Part shown: in pieces, positions 32,301 to 40,901 of the stretch
Layout: each line of letters begins with the position of its first letter
How positions within the stretch are numbered: position 1 is the stretch's first letter
NCBI GenBank assembly: GCA_032988165.1
Contig: JANTQF010000244.1
Span: 1 to 52,487, forward strand
DNA: 52,487 bases
Reading direction: 5' to 3'
From: Emmonsiellopsis sp. PD_33
Lineage: Eukaryota; Ascomycota; Eurotiomycetes; Onygenales; Ajellomycetaceae
Notes under the pieces: model-generated
The model's input: only the letters and a program-made list of their open reading frames with translations
What the model was told of the DNA's origin: nothing
Database searches by the model: none
Made by a program: the position numbers and the translations under genes

Positions 32301-34109
32301 AAGACCCTTAAAAAGGAGATCAGCAGCATATAAAATGGACTTATGGGAAAGAGAAATAAGGGAATTAACACTAAGAAAGATATTATTAATGGAAAAAGAC
32401 TGAGTATCCTGCCAGTTAACCTGAAAAGCTTCATTACTACTTTCCTTATTAACTTTAAAAGCATAGGCTCTTAAGGCAAGCAGCTCAGCCAGGGCAGTCT
32501 CTGTGTGATTTTGAAAGTAATTATGCATAAATTCAGAGATATAGGAAGATAGGCGCCTGGAATGGTCCTGGGCATGTTGGATATAGGAGAAAAGAAGGAC
32601 ACATAACTGGGAATTATAAATAAAGGCAGAATATAACTGACTCATTTGAAAAGAGGTCTTTAAAGTGAGTGTTTTAGAGTCAATAGCAAGTATAGCAAAG
32701 AAAGAATTAATAGGATTACAGAAATGATCATTGGATCTAACTTGAAAGGAGAAAATAAGGAAATATAACATGGAAATAGCAGTTTTATGAAGTAAGGGAA
32801 AAGGATAGAACTTATCAGAGAATTTCTTTTTTAAATCCTGATTGACTACCTCCCTTGTTTCCTCAATATAGTCATTCATATCAGAGTGATTAGAATCCAA
32901 CTCTTTGTCCTCCTCTTCTATATCTTCTTCTTCAGAAGAATCACTTCCAGAGTCAGAATCCTCTTCATCAGAAAGGATAATATCAGAAGGAATAGGTAGG
33001 GAAGAATAGGAAGTAGAGGCTAGGCTTTCTGTCTCTCTTACTAAGGAAATAAAGGAGGTTAGCTTTTCTCTTTGTTTTTGTTCAAGGAAAAAAAGATTTC
33101 CCACATAAGGATCATTAAAAGGGGAAGAAGAAGAGGCAGAGGAAGTGGAAGAAGAAGAAGAAACAGCTATGGAATCTAAATTTTTAGAGAAAGAATTAAA
33201 AATATAGGTAAAAAAGGAAATAAACACCCTAGAGTACTTTTTTAAAGAGGAATTCTGCTGTAAACCCTTGAACTTTCTCAGAGTAATCCTATCATTAGAG
33301 AAAGAATTCAGAATCTGTGCAGAACTTCTATTTAAAGCTGGGATTTTAGTCTCAGCAAATAGAAGGAGATATTCTACACAGTCTGATATAAATTCTCCTC
33401 CAGGATGATTTTCTGGGAAGGATAAAAGCTCTTTCACCTTTTTAAGATCCCTATTATGCAGAAATTGCATGTACTTGGTCTCATTCTGAAAGGAAGAAAG
33501 CTCTTCAGCAGTTTGATGGTGTTTAAACACTAATCTCTGCTGAGATTTTTGCCTTTTAAGCTCAATTGAATCAAGAAATTGAGATAGCATGGTGTCATCA
33601 AAATCATTGCTTTGAGGAGAATGAGAATGGGAGGAAGAAGGAGCTGTATCTGAAATAGAAGAAGAAATTACTTGAAAGATATACTTTTTAAATAGAAGAT
33701 TTTGAACAGAGCAGGTAGAAAAATAATCAGACTGTTTTTTTTGTGTTTTTATCTTATGTATAGCAGAAATATGTCTTAAAAGATTTTGGGAAGAAAGAAA
33801 AACAGTAGAACAACTAGCAAACTGACATTTAAAGCCTTGAATAACTTTAAGCTCAGAAAAACAAGGTAAGTCTTTTTGGTTTTTTAATTTTTCAAGTACA
33901 TCCTCAAAGGAATCAATAGTTAATTGAGAAATTACTATTTTATAGTCATTTTCCTCAATCTGTTCCTTGGAGAGATGTGATGAAAGATGGGAAAGACGTT
34001 TAGAAGAAGGAATAGCAGAACTACATAGAGAACAAAGTAAAAGATGAAACTGGGAATAATAGGAAAGGAAATCAGGTAAAATACCTGAGGGATTACTTAA
34101 CTCTGACAT
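29337..34109 (-). CDS. Zinc-finger / tyrosine recombinase-like / RecQ-type helicase fusion protein (1590 aa)
   Basis: One intact frame. The ATG at 34109 is preceded by an in-frame TGA at 34127-34125. N-terminus: two C2H2-like fingers (C26, C29, H41, H45; C95, C100, H113, H118), then Ser-rich (313-329) and acidic (380-404) stretches. Residues about 690-880 read like a tyrosine recombinase core: TGGAPSRGSEL with R706, K742, YRH with R828-H829 (Gln825 where His is usual) and HHSVKTSHLVY with H862 and Y871 nine residues apart, as in phage integrases. Residues 1040-1410 are a superfamily 2 RecQ-like helicase: PTAGGKT (1064-1070), DECH (1155-1158), TATL, ATSAISAGFDF and QETGRMGR (1334-1341), followed by a Cys quartet (C1379, C1396, C1403, C1406) like the RecQ zinc site. 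More Cys pairs follow (1445-1517). Resembles fungal OrsD/telomere-linked helicase proteins. Likely a nuclear DNA-processing or mobile-element protein. Confidence 0.85.
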   Translation of the reverse strand: MSELSNPSGILPDFLSYYSQFHLLLCSLCSSAIPSSKRLSHLSSHLSKEQIEENDYKIVISQLTIDSFEDVLEKLKNQKDLPCFSELKVIQGFKCQFASCSTVFLSSQNLLRHISAIHKIKTQKKQSDYFSTCSVQNLLFKKYIFQVISSSISDTAPSSSHSHSPQSNDFDDTMLSQFLDSIELKRQKSQQRLVFKHHQTAEELSSFQNETKYMQFLHNRDLKKVKELLSFPENHPGGEFISDCVEYLLLFAETKIPALNRSSAQILNSFSNDRITLRKFKGLQQNSSLKKYSRVFISFFTYIFNSFSKNLDSIAVSSSSSTSSASSSSPFNDPYVGNLFFLEQKQREKLTSFISLVRETESLASTSYSSLPIPSDIILSDEEDSDSGSDSSEEEDIEEEDKELDSNHSDMNDYIEETREVVNQDLKKKFSDKFYPFPLLHKTAISMLYFLIFSFQVRSNDHFCNPINSFFAILAIDSKTLTLKTSFQMSQLYSAFIYNSQLCVLLFSYIQHAQDHSRRLSSYISEFMHNYFQNHTETALAELLALRAYAFKVNKESSNEAFQVNWQDTQSFSINNIFLSVNSLISLSHKSILYAADLLFKGLLFDISFMQGLTSITLDQAASSEQVNDRGLGHSFLSHSPQLQSFSTFLSDKVLQTPALRKKLFFIDNSQLKPNESAVDDYFHQVHSFLSCLMCLFHFTGGAPSRGSELSILLHANSMKNQRNLFLNKEHKLFYIKLRYSKTFSTTSKEQTAIRFLPTSVSYLTLIYLSVILPFVQFLNLSISSQESPAKELLFYSNRRLKSRDLGDTLRHLSARYIGQKLNIQLYRHAILAVIRDCMKETIFEDDPDDSYDNIVAEQMHHSVKTSHLVYARKQTDFSNFTLHKQAQFLRFSLNYHAFFQLNNISFTSFQSSFLHSNEFNIQSSSSYFPISSNALKNRKKHSLSISSLSATASTVKKVKLAELSSYISLLNEDSTNFLSDLDDRIHSDTDSQPEEAMDSYQKLTLTKSDGKDQAEFSFLTTDILSQLLQDFFQDSTVSFKSPQQKLALQFILQKKPCLTIILPTAGGKTTLFLLTASLTSSKSSIIVVPLVSLKSDIKKRAEEFDISCSFYEEKRVDNYDSLILVSVETAVSEAFMTFLFQLQAQNQLERIIFDECHLIVTAEHYRYAMKHLKQLRMINTQFIFTTATLTGDYEKQLKDMMFLNNNLTIRSHISQPNIHYQMKFFGSERKDEQMNELIDYLIQFRQSHSDDRIIVYCLSKADTRDLSTQISYTSTYYHADLSDFEKQKHLSEFISFKKSILFATSAISAGFDFERVTLVIHFLSSYSLTDFVQETGRMGRKNETGYSLIYTTHKELQLKPTDSAERTLFRQFLNEKVCRRKLLRQVFDQIIISECEPHEKPCDLCSKRTTDLKLGSSNLIKHQKTVERRQKCLFLALKPFLNHCIICFTEAIFKDVSKRPLLQSHTFTQCSIPISYAYKTLVSSFRRYRLKSHSACFTCLLPVILCNQTKKDDKHCLYTDIIKPFIVGCWLNKSHFESLSLPVLNTLPVETPDGFFGSMIEVDKQMFNTESLVGLIVFYRLLEKAKQLP

Positions 34110-34581
34110 GTTTTTTTTTCTTTTTCATTTTTAGAAGGAGGAAGACTAATAGAACATCAAAATAAATTAATTTTATTCTGCTTAAAAAGGTTATATATTA
34201 ACTTACCTGGGTGTAAAAGGGAAAGAATAGAGATTGAGTGAAGAATCTAACTTAATATAAGAATAACAGTAGATGTTATGGCTGACTAAGTAAGAACCTT
34301 GAAAAAAAAAAGAGAAAGGAAATAAAAGTGGGAGGGAAGCTATATATATAGTCTGATTTTAAAAATACACTAAGCTTATTAAGTCAGCATTCTAACTGGC
34401 TTTCTACATTACCCCTCTTATATCCTCCCCCAAGTGGTCACGTGATGAACATCAAAATTTAAAAAAAAAATATCAATTAGAAATGCTCAGCTGATTACAT
34501 AGAGTTTTTAGATATAGTTAAAAATAGAAATATCTTTAATTTTAAGCTGAAATTTTCTGTTTTAATATATATCTATTATAT
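34110..34581. other. Upstream region of the helicase ORF, with a possible 5' UTR intron
   Basis: On the minus strand CCCAGGTAAGT (donor GT at 34206) and a TTAG acceptor ending at 34146 would bound a 61-bp intron, the same size as introns in the 43.8-kb pseudogene. No clear branch site. The rest is AT-rich and contains poly-A/T runs; no other gene seen. Confidence 0.35.
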
Positions 34582-35237
34582 TGTGAGGACAGCAGGCCAG
34601 TCAGGGATAAGCCATCTAATAAGCGCTGCATTAAGGTCTTAGCTATGAATTGGTAAGGCTAGCAGGGGTGAGGGCAGCTAAGTAGAGGCTGGGACTTATC
34701 CAGGCTCTGGCTACTATGTTAATATGGGGCGATTAGCTCCAGGCGATAACAATATGCAGAGGTAATAGCTCCAAAGGATAACTAGATGTGGAGGTAATAG
34801 CTCCAGCAGGGCACTATAGATGGAGGTAGTTGCGCCACACAAAAGGAAGAATGGAGTAGTTTGCTAGAGCAAGAAAAAGGTATGTCTTTGGAAGAATTGT
34901 AGCTGATTGCTGACCTCCATGAGAATGGGAGGAAGCAAGATAGTTATGTACAGAGCAGGGTAGATATAATAGGGAAAGGATCTGCCTTCTTGGAGAGAAC
35001 AATAGTGATGAATAGGATATGCATGGGAAAGCATGTAGGAATGAGAAGAAGGGGGTGTGATAGCCACTAAGAGTTATTCCCAGCCCATCCTATGACATAG
35101 GTATGGTTATTAATAGAATAGTCTTGTGATATAGTGGCTATCAAGTAGTGAAGGCATCAAGCAGGTGGCTAGCTGAATCTCATATAGATATGGGCATGAC
35201 ATAATGGTCTGGGCAATCCAGGCCATCCAGCATGACA
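34582..35237 (-). repeat. Full chromovirus 3' LTR, copy 2
   Basis: 656 bp, TGTGAGG..CATGACA on the plus strand, i.e. TGTCATG..CCTCACA on the element strand, with TG/CA ends. Matches 38951-39607 in reverse complement along its length. Contains a five-unit motif array (34726, 34758, 34790, 34822, 34852). The first unit reads GGGGCGATTAGCTCC and keeps a CpG that copy 1 has lost. Confidence 0.9.
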
Positions 35238-35255
35238 ATTGCCCCCCTTCTGATA
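35238..35255 (-). promoter_or_regulatory. Polypurine tract of chromovirus copy 2
   Basis: On the element (minus) strand AGAAGGGGGGCAAT directly precedes the LTR TG. This is the expected place and composition of the plus-strand primer site of LTR retrotransposons. Confidence 0.75.
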
Positions 35256-35622
35256 GGAACTGTCCCCAGTGATGTAGAAGGAGAATAAGAATGTGAAGCC
35301 TCATTAAAACCACTTAAAACACTTATGTAGAAGAGGAAAAAAGTAAAAACCTCTAGGGAAGGAAGTGGAAAGAGTACTTGCATGTACAAAAAGTAGGAAC
35401 TTTGAAAAGGAAATGGATAATAGAGAGGTTCAGGAGTATGCAGGAGGTTATATGCAGGTTTGTGCAGTATGGGTTGCATCATCTGGAGTCAAAGAGGTCT
35501 TATCATTTGCCTGTATAGGAGGGAAAGTTGCAACTGTAATGGGTTGAGGTGCATCTTCAGTAAAAGGTCTGGTGGTTGCAGTGCTTGTCCACAAGGTAAA
35601 GTCACTATATGTTAGGGGTGGT

Positions 35623-35790
35623 GGAGGAAATAGCTCCATTGCTTGGTAGCTGTTGAGGGAAATCACTCCAAAGGTCAGTAGAAGTTGGGGCAATTTGCAC
35701 CAAACCTAAAGGGGAAAGGCATTATTTGCCAAGTCCTTAGCAGTAGATCTCCCAGCACTTAAGCATTTGCCACAGGATTAGCGCCAAATT
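35623..35790. repeat. Near-palindrome array in 3' region
   Basis: Cores at 35623 (GGAGGAAATAGCTCC), 35655 (GAGGGAAATCACTCC), 35687 (GGGGCAATTTGCACC), about 35717 (AGGCATTATTTGCCA), and weaker ones near 35760 and 35775. First two steps are exactly 32 bp. Confidence 0.8.
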
Positions 35791-36095
35791 AAGCGAAGAA
35801 TAAGTGACATGCCAGAAAAACAAAAACAAGTTGTCAGTTGCATTGCTTCTTTCTTTACCAACCATTGAAGCCTTTATCAAAATGGCCTCTCATTGCTCTG
35901 CTTGCATGCCTGCTGGCACTACCCCTGCTGCTGCTGCTGCTTTGCCTCTGCTGTTTCCAGCCCATGGTCCTGTGCCTGATAGGGCTGATTTTTACTCTGC
36001 TTGGGGTCTTAAGTAAGTCTTATCCAATCCTTGTTTGGTGGCATCCTTGGCTGCTCCACTGTGCGAGCGATCGCAGCCATGCCTAGTGCGCATTT

Positions 36096-36174
36096 AGGGT
36101 GAATAGCACCAAGGCCTTCAGAGAATCAGTGTGTTTTGCTCTGAGCACTCAGTGATTTCAGCATGTTTTGCTCC
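36096..36174. repeat. Near-palindrome array within the shared module
   Basis: Units at 36096 (AGGGTGAATAGCACC), 36129 (GTGTGTTTTGCTCTG) and 36160 (AGCATGTTTTGCTCC), steps 33 and 31 bp. The module recurs at 21461-21571. Confidence 0.7.
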
Positions 36175-36392
36175 AAGAGGCTAGTCAGGCAGTGTCAGAA
36201 GCTTGGCAGAGGTAGGTCACATGCTAACATTTGACTTAGAGAAATTCCTTGTGTCACCTGCCTCCCCCATATGGGGGATATCAACAAGTTCTGTGTCATT
36301 CCCCTTCAGGGTGAGAAGTGCTGCCTTTGTTGTCATTGACATCAGCCCTGTGTGCACATAAGTATATCTCAATTCCAATTTCCTATTACCTT

Positions 36393-36566
36393 GGTCAATT
36401 GTCGACCATTTGCCTTCAATATTCCCATTTTCCTACTCCATTTTCACCTATGGTTTGGGGCAAATTGTGCCCTTTTTGCATAGCATTAGGAGCATTTACC
36501 TCCATTTTCTATTGCTTTGTAGAGCAATTTGCCTCGAATTGCAGTCAGTTTGGAGTTGTTTCATAG
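36393..36566. repeat. Near-palindrome array of six units
   Basis: 36393 GGTCAATTGTCGACC, 36425 CCATTTTCCTACTCC (weak), 36457 GGGGCAAATTGTGCC, 36489 GGAGCATTTACCTCC, 36521 AGAGCAATTTGCCTC, 36552 GGAGTTGTTTCATAG (weak). Steps 32, 32, 32, 32 and 31 bp. Confidence 0.8.
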
Positions 36567-36593
36567 CAGAATTGATGCTAATGGTTGATATAG

Positions 36594-37181
36594 TTGCCCA
36601 ATTCCAATGACATGCACTGGGTGATGGAGCTGCACCAGTTCCTCATCTTTGCTGCCCTGATGGGTGAGACTTCAGAGGCCAAGGTTACTAAGCTTTGGGA
36701 CTTGGTGGACTGGTTGATGGAGCCCCATCAGGCTGCCATGTCTGCCACTCATCAGGAGACTGGTCGTCTGGGGGGTGCCACTCACTGGGAAGCCCTGGAA
36801 CAGGCTCATGCAGCTGAGGCTGGGGAGGAAGAGGAGGAGGAGGATGAAGGGGTGTTTGGGGGGGTTGGAGAGGGGTTGTCAAGCCCAGGGGAGCCAGCAG
36901 AGGGGCTGGCAGGCCTGGAAGACCATCCTGGGGAAGGGCAGGTAGAGCTGGAAGAACCAGAAGGAGGGTGGCCCATTACCACCTGGACATCAGAGATTGC
37001 TTTGTTTCAGGCTGAGGAGGGGGAGGTGGTGAGCCACAAGATGTTTCTGGGGTGGATCCAGAAGAGGCAGCAGGAGCAGGCCCAGGCTGGGGCATACTAT
37101 TGGGTTCATGGGAATGAGGTGATGGCTCACCAATTTGCACTGAAGTGCATGATCAAATATTATATCAAGGAGATGGTTTAG
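36594..37181 (+). CDS. Antisense ORF in the 3' region of the chromovirus (195 aa)
   Basis: Open frame on the strand opposite to pol of copy 2. It begins near 36594 (an ATG at 36609 may be the real start) and ends TAG at 37179-37181. The product is acidic, with an EEEEEEDEG run at about residue 82 and a Gly/Glu/Pro-rich middle. The ends look globular: MHWVMELHQFLIFAALMGET at the start and MFLGWIQKRQQEQAQAGAYY near the end. GC-rich, without the TGA hits seen elsewhere. No family recognised. Its last 19 bases also survive in copy 1 at about 17128-17146. Antisense ORFs are known in some plant Ty3/gypsy lineages, but I cannot show relationship. Confidence 0.5.
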   Translation: MPNSNDMHWVMELHQFLIFAALMGETSEAKVTKLWDLVDWLMEPHQAAMSATHQETGRLGGATHWEALEQAHAAEAGEEEEEEDEGVFGGVGEGLSSPGEPAEGLAGLEDHPGEGQVELEEPEGGWPITTWTSEIALFQAEEGEVVSHKMFLGWIQKRQQEQAQAGAYYWVHGNEVMAHQFALKCMIKYYIKEMV

Positions 37182-37941
37182 GGGGGGGTGTGTGCCATGG
37201 GCACCTAGTTAGTTTTGTGTTTGCTTTTCTGTTTTAACCAAATCAAAGACAATTTTACCTGGTTTTATATCCCCTATGATCCCATCAAAGTGAGGTGAAA
37301 GTGAGAATTTCATTGAGAAAAAACCCCATAAACTATACAGTAAAACCACATAAAAACCTTTGAGGGAAAAAATAAAAAACCTCATAGAAAAAAAGAAAGT
37401 GGAAAGTAGATAGTAATAGGGATAAAGGATTTATCAGAACTTTTAAAGGCTTCTACCTATAGTAAAAAGATTTAGCTGAACCTTTGGAATAGGATTTAGG
37501 AGAACTTTGGGCTTATTTCAGCTTGCCAAAGGATTATCTCAACCTGAGAAAGGGATTATAGAGCTCTGGGCTTAGTCCTGAGAAGAGGCTAAAGGCTTAC
37601 CTGACCTTTCAAAAAGGGCTTATACATCTTTGGACTTGAACCATAGTAGGTGCCAAAGGTTTATGCAGCCTTTTGCATGGGTGAAGAGTTTATGGAGCTT
37701 CAGGGTCAGACAATGATGGTCCCCAGAGGCTTACCCAACCTTTGGGTCATACAAAATGGTGGGCAGCAAGGATGCTGTTAAGCTGGAGTTCTATTTCATA
37801 TGGGCAGATGGAGCAAACATCATTGTTTTGCACAAGAAATGAGGTGATTACCTCCATTTGGTATAAAGAAGTGGTGCTTTTTGCCTGACTTTAGTTGCAT
37901 TTTTGGCACTTTTGTAGCCATGGACCATCAGGATGGAGCAT
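37164..37941 (-). other. Chromovirus 3' noncoding region, copy 2
   Basis: Matches 17128-17909 closely, with the same 60-bp phrases and motif units (37810, 37841, 37873). Copy 2 ends at 37941. Confidence 0.7.
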
Positions 37942-38950
37942 GATAGTGAAAACTATAGAGGATAGTAAATAATGAAAGTAACAGATAAAGAGCAGCAGAC
38001 AACAGGATATATATATACACACTGAATGAAGATATTGAATTCAATCTAATATAACCTCATAACTCCATAACCCTATAATCCCATGAATGAAACCAATGAT
38101 CCAACACCAATGCTAAGAAAGTGGAGGGATGACAGACTAAAATCAAAAAGAGAAAAGGAATCAGTAGTGAACAAGCAAGAAGTGGAAACCACAGAGGGGG
38201 TATGCACCATACAGACACATGGAGGACATCAGGACTGATGAAGACAATCAAAGAGATGGTCAAAATATCAGTTCATCTCATACATCTGGCAATCACAGGC
38301 CTCATACTCAGCCCACCATGACGACCCAGCAGATACAGCAGGCAAGAAAGGGACAGGCTGTACTGGCAGTACTGGCACAGCCAACAGAGCTGCAGAGGCA
38401 GGCTGTACTGGCAGCACTGGCACAGCAGCAGACAGTATTGGCCATACTGACTTAGCAGGCAAAACAGGGACAGGCAGTACTAGCACAGCCAATCAAGCTG
38501 CCTCATCCACCCAGCCAGACTTCAGGGCCTTGATAAAACCAACAGGAAGCATAGGACCCAGGACATCATTAAGGGTGTTATAATATGGGACACCAAATGG
38601 ATCCCAAATAACCACTGAAGGGAGCAAGAAAACAGAAGGACTGAAGCCCAGACAGGGCTCAGGGGGTGTTGGAGGGCACTCAGTAGGGGTAGAGACAAAC
38701 ATACTGACAGTGCAGATGTATAAGATAAGATATATATATATGGTGAAGAGGCAGGACACGTAGGACATTGAGGATAGAAGGAAAAGAGGAGGTTGGGGTG
38801 GAGGGGCCAAAGCGCATGACATGACTAAAAGGCAGTGAGCAAAAGGACACTAAAATATGAGTATTTTCCTGATGTTCCCTCACTGAGATAGTGTTCTGCC
38901 AACCCAACCAAGAACATACATATATGAATATCCAAGCTGGGCTATCCTTC
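37942..38950. other. Unidentified sequence between inverted chromovirus copies
   Basis: Starts where copy 2 homology ends and stops at the copy 3 LTR. 38330-38500 holds an imperfect repeat of about 60 bp built on 'caggctgtactggcagtactggcacag', which keeps frames open on both strands. The 109-codon minus ORF (38822-38493) is Pro-rich and may be part of another element. Nothing is recognised with confidence. Confidence 0.4.
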
Positions 38951-39607
38951 AGTCATGCTGGACAGCCTGGATTGCCCAGACTGTTACATCACACCCATAT
39001 CTATATGAGACTCAGCTAGCCACCTGCTTGATGCCTTCACTGCTTGATAGCCACCACATCACAAGACTATTCTATCAATAACCATCCCTATATCATAGGA
39101 TAGCCTGGGAATAACTCTTAGTAGCTATCATACCCCCTTCTTCTCATTCCTACATGCTTTCCCATACATATCCTATTCATTACTATTGTTCTCTATTGAT
39201 GATGACATGGCATGGAACTACATCACTCCAAGAAGGCAGATCCTTTCCCTATTATGTCCACCCCACTCTGTACATAACTATCTTGCTTCCCCCCATTCTC
39301 ATGGAGGTCAGCAATCAGCTACAATTCTTCTGAAGACATACCTTTTTCTTGCTCTAGTAAACCACTCCATTCTTCCTCTCATGTGGCACAATTACCTCCA
39401 TCTATAGTGCCCCACTGGAGCTATTACCTCCACATATCATTATCGCCTGGAGCTAATCACCCCATATCAATATAGTAGCCAGAGCCCAGATAAGTCCCAG
39501 CCTCTGCTTAGCTGCCCTCACCCCTGCTAGCCTTACCAATTCATAGCTAAGACCTTAATGCAGCACTTATTAGACAGCTTATCCCTGACCAGCCTGCCAT
39601 CCTCACA
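38951..39607 (+). repeat. Chromovirus 5' LTR, copy 3
   Basis: 657 bp, matches the reverse complement of 34582-35237. The first base pair of the expected TG is altered (AGTCATG here). Ends CCTCACA. Motif units at 39385, 39417 and 39449 are exactly 32 bp apart. Confidence 0.9.
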
Positions 39608-39651
39608 GTTTCTGATCACTCTCCCTGAGAGCATTCCATTAAGGATTAGAT

Positions 39652-40880
39652 ATGGCATCTAATACTGGCAACTCCCACTCCCATCAGCACCCCCCTACAA
39701 CTCCACCAGAAAACCCTCCTTTAGGCTCTGAATCAAGCTCTGGGCCTATTCCTCCTCTTTCCGGTGGCACCAACAAACTCAATACCACTATACGGGAGCA
39801 GGAAACTCAGCTGCTCCTTTTGCAAAGGCAAAAGAGGCAGCAAGACCTCCAAGCCAAGATTGAATGTCTTACTCAAGAGACCTCTACCACTTGGCCACCT
39901 ATTTGCCCTCCTATGCCACCAGTTAACCCTCCTTTCAGTGGCAATCCTTCTGCTTTTAACTATGACCTCCCTCAAGGCTTCTCCTATATTCCTACTTTAC
40001 CTGATTGGATACATGATGAAGCCGCTGGCACTGCCAACACCCCTACTCGAAAACAAGACAAAAAGTTTGGCAATGCAAACCAGAGTGAACTGGATGCTTT
40101 TAGTGCTGAATCAGTTGCTTTTTATGCCCATCAGCAAGCATACTTCAACTCTGACCTCTGAAAAATCCTTGAAGCTGCTACCCACTTTGACACAAAGCTT
40201 CAACAAAAGTGGCAGCTTTACCTACCTACCCTCCACCAGTGCCCTACCTGGCAACAATTTTATAATTGATTAATTCATCAGATCCAGGATCCCTTGAAGC
40301 TTCAACTCAACTCTGAGGTTGAGTACCTTCAGCTTCAACAAAAGGACAACCAGTCTGTCCATAAATTTTCCACTGTCTTCCTAAGGGCTGAGTCTAGGCT
40401 CTTAGAGAGATATACAGAATACCAGCAGAAGATCCACTTCTATAACACCATTCTCAAATCCATTCACAAGGAGTTTGACCATTTTCTGGACCAGCTGGAA
40501 GGCCTAGCTTTTGAACAACTTGTTCACCAATTAAGCACCACCAAAGGCCACATTCCAGGCTGACCCCCAGTTAAGAACGCTAACCACAATGCTGGGCAAG
40601 GCCAGGGAGCAAATAGCTCCAATCCTCCTAAGGATCAGGAACCCAGGAAGAGCACTTCAAAAAAGGACTCTCAGAAGCACAAGTCCACTGGTAACACCAC
40701 CTCCATGTGGTGTGAAAATCATTGGGTTGACACCCATAACACTGCTGATTGCCAGTTAAACAAGCCCAGTTCTTCAGATAAGGACAAGGATAAGGATAAG
40801 GACTCCAAGGATAAGGATCCTTCTAAACACCAGAAGTCCAATACAGGTGCCTGCTTCAGCAAGGGGTCAAAAAACAACTG
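39652..40880 (+). pseudogene. Chromovirus gag, copy 3
   Basis: Starts MASNTGNSHSHQHPPTTPPE 45 bp after the LTR. The first open piece ends at a TGA at 40159-40161, and the same frame continues (KILEAATHFDTKLQQKWQLY) to a TGA near 40268, then 40294-40563 (EYLQLQQKDNQSVHKFSTVF, the gag helical core), and another TGA. The C-terminal part holds a zinc knuckle variant C-x2-H-x4-H-x4-C (CENHWVDTHNTADC, about 40711-40752) and a Lys/Asp-rich tail. All breaks are TGA at likely Arg codons. One near-palindrome (GGAGCAAATAGCTCC, 40606-40620) lies in the coding frame. Confidence 0.8.
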
Positions 40881-40901
40881 AGGCATGCCATTAGGGCTGC
40901 T

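Larger units (their letters stand above)
35238..37941 (-). mobile_element. Chromovirus copy 2, internal 3' region only
   Basis: Continues from the LTR through a long 3' noncoding part to a point equivalent to about 17909 in copy 1, where homology stops abruptly at 37941. The chromodomain and the rest of pol are missing. The stretch shows at least a dozen motif units, an antisense ORF and a short CpG-rich spot. Confidence 0.75.

Noticed and set aside
30032..32464. ORFs of 64-80 codons inside the helicase gene
   Set aside because: Out-of-frame shadows of the 1590-residue frame, rich in Leu as expected.
36688..36882. Minus ORF opposite the antisense ORF
   Set aside because: Pro-rich complement of a Gly/Glu-rich coding run; shadow.
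38219..38455. 78-codon Gln/Ala-rich ORF
   Set aside because: Produced by an imperfect repeat of about 60 bp; both strands are open there.
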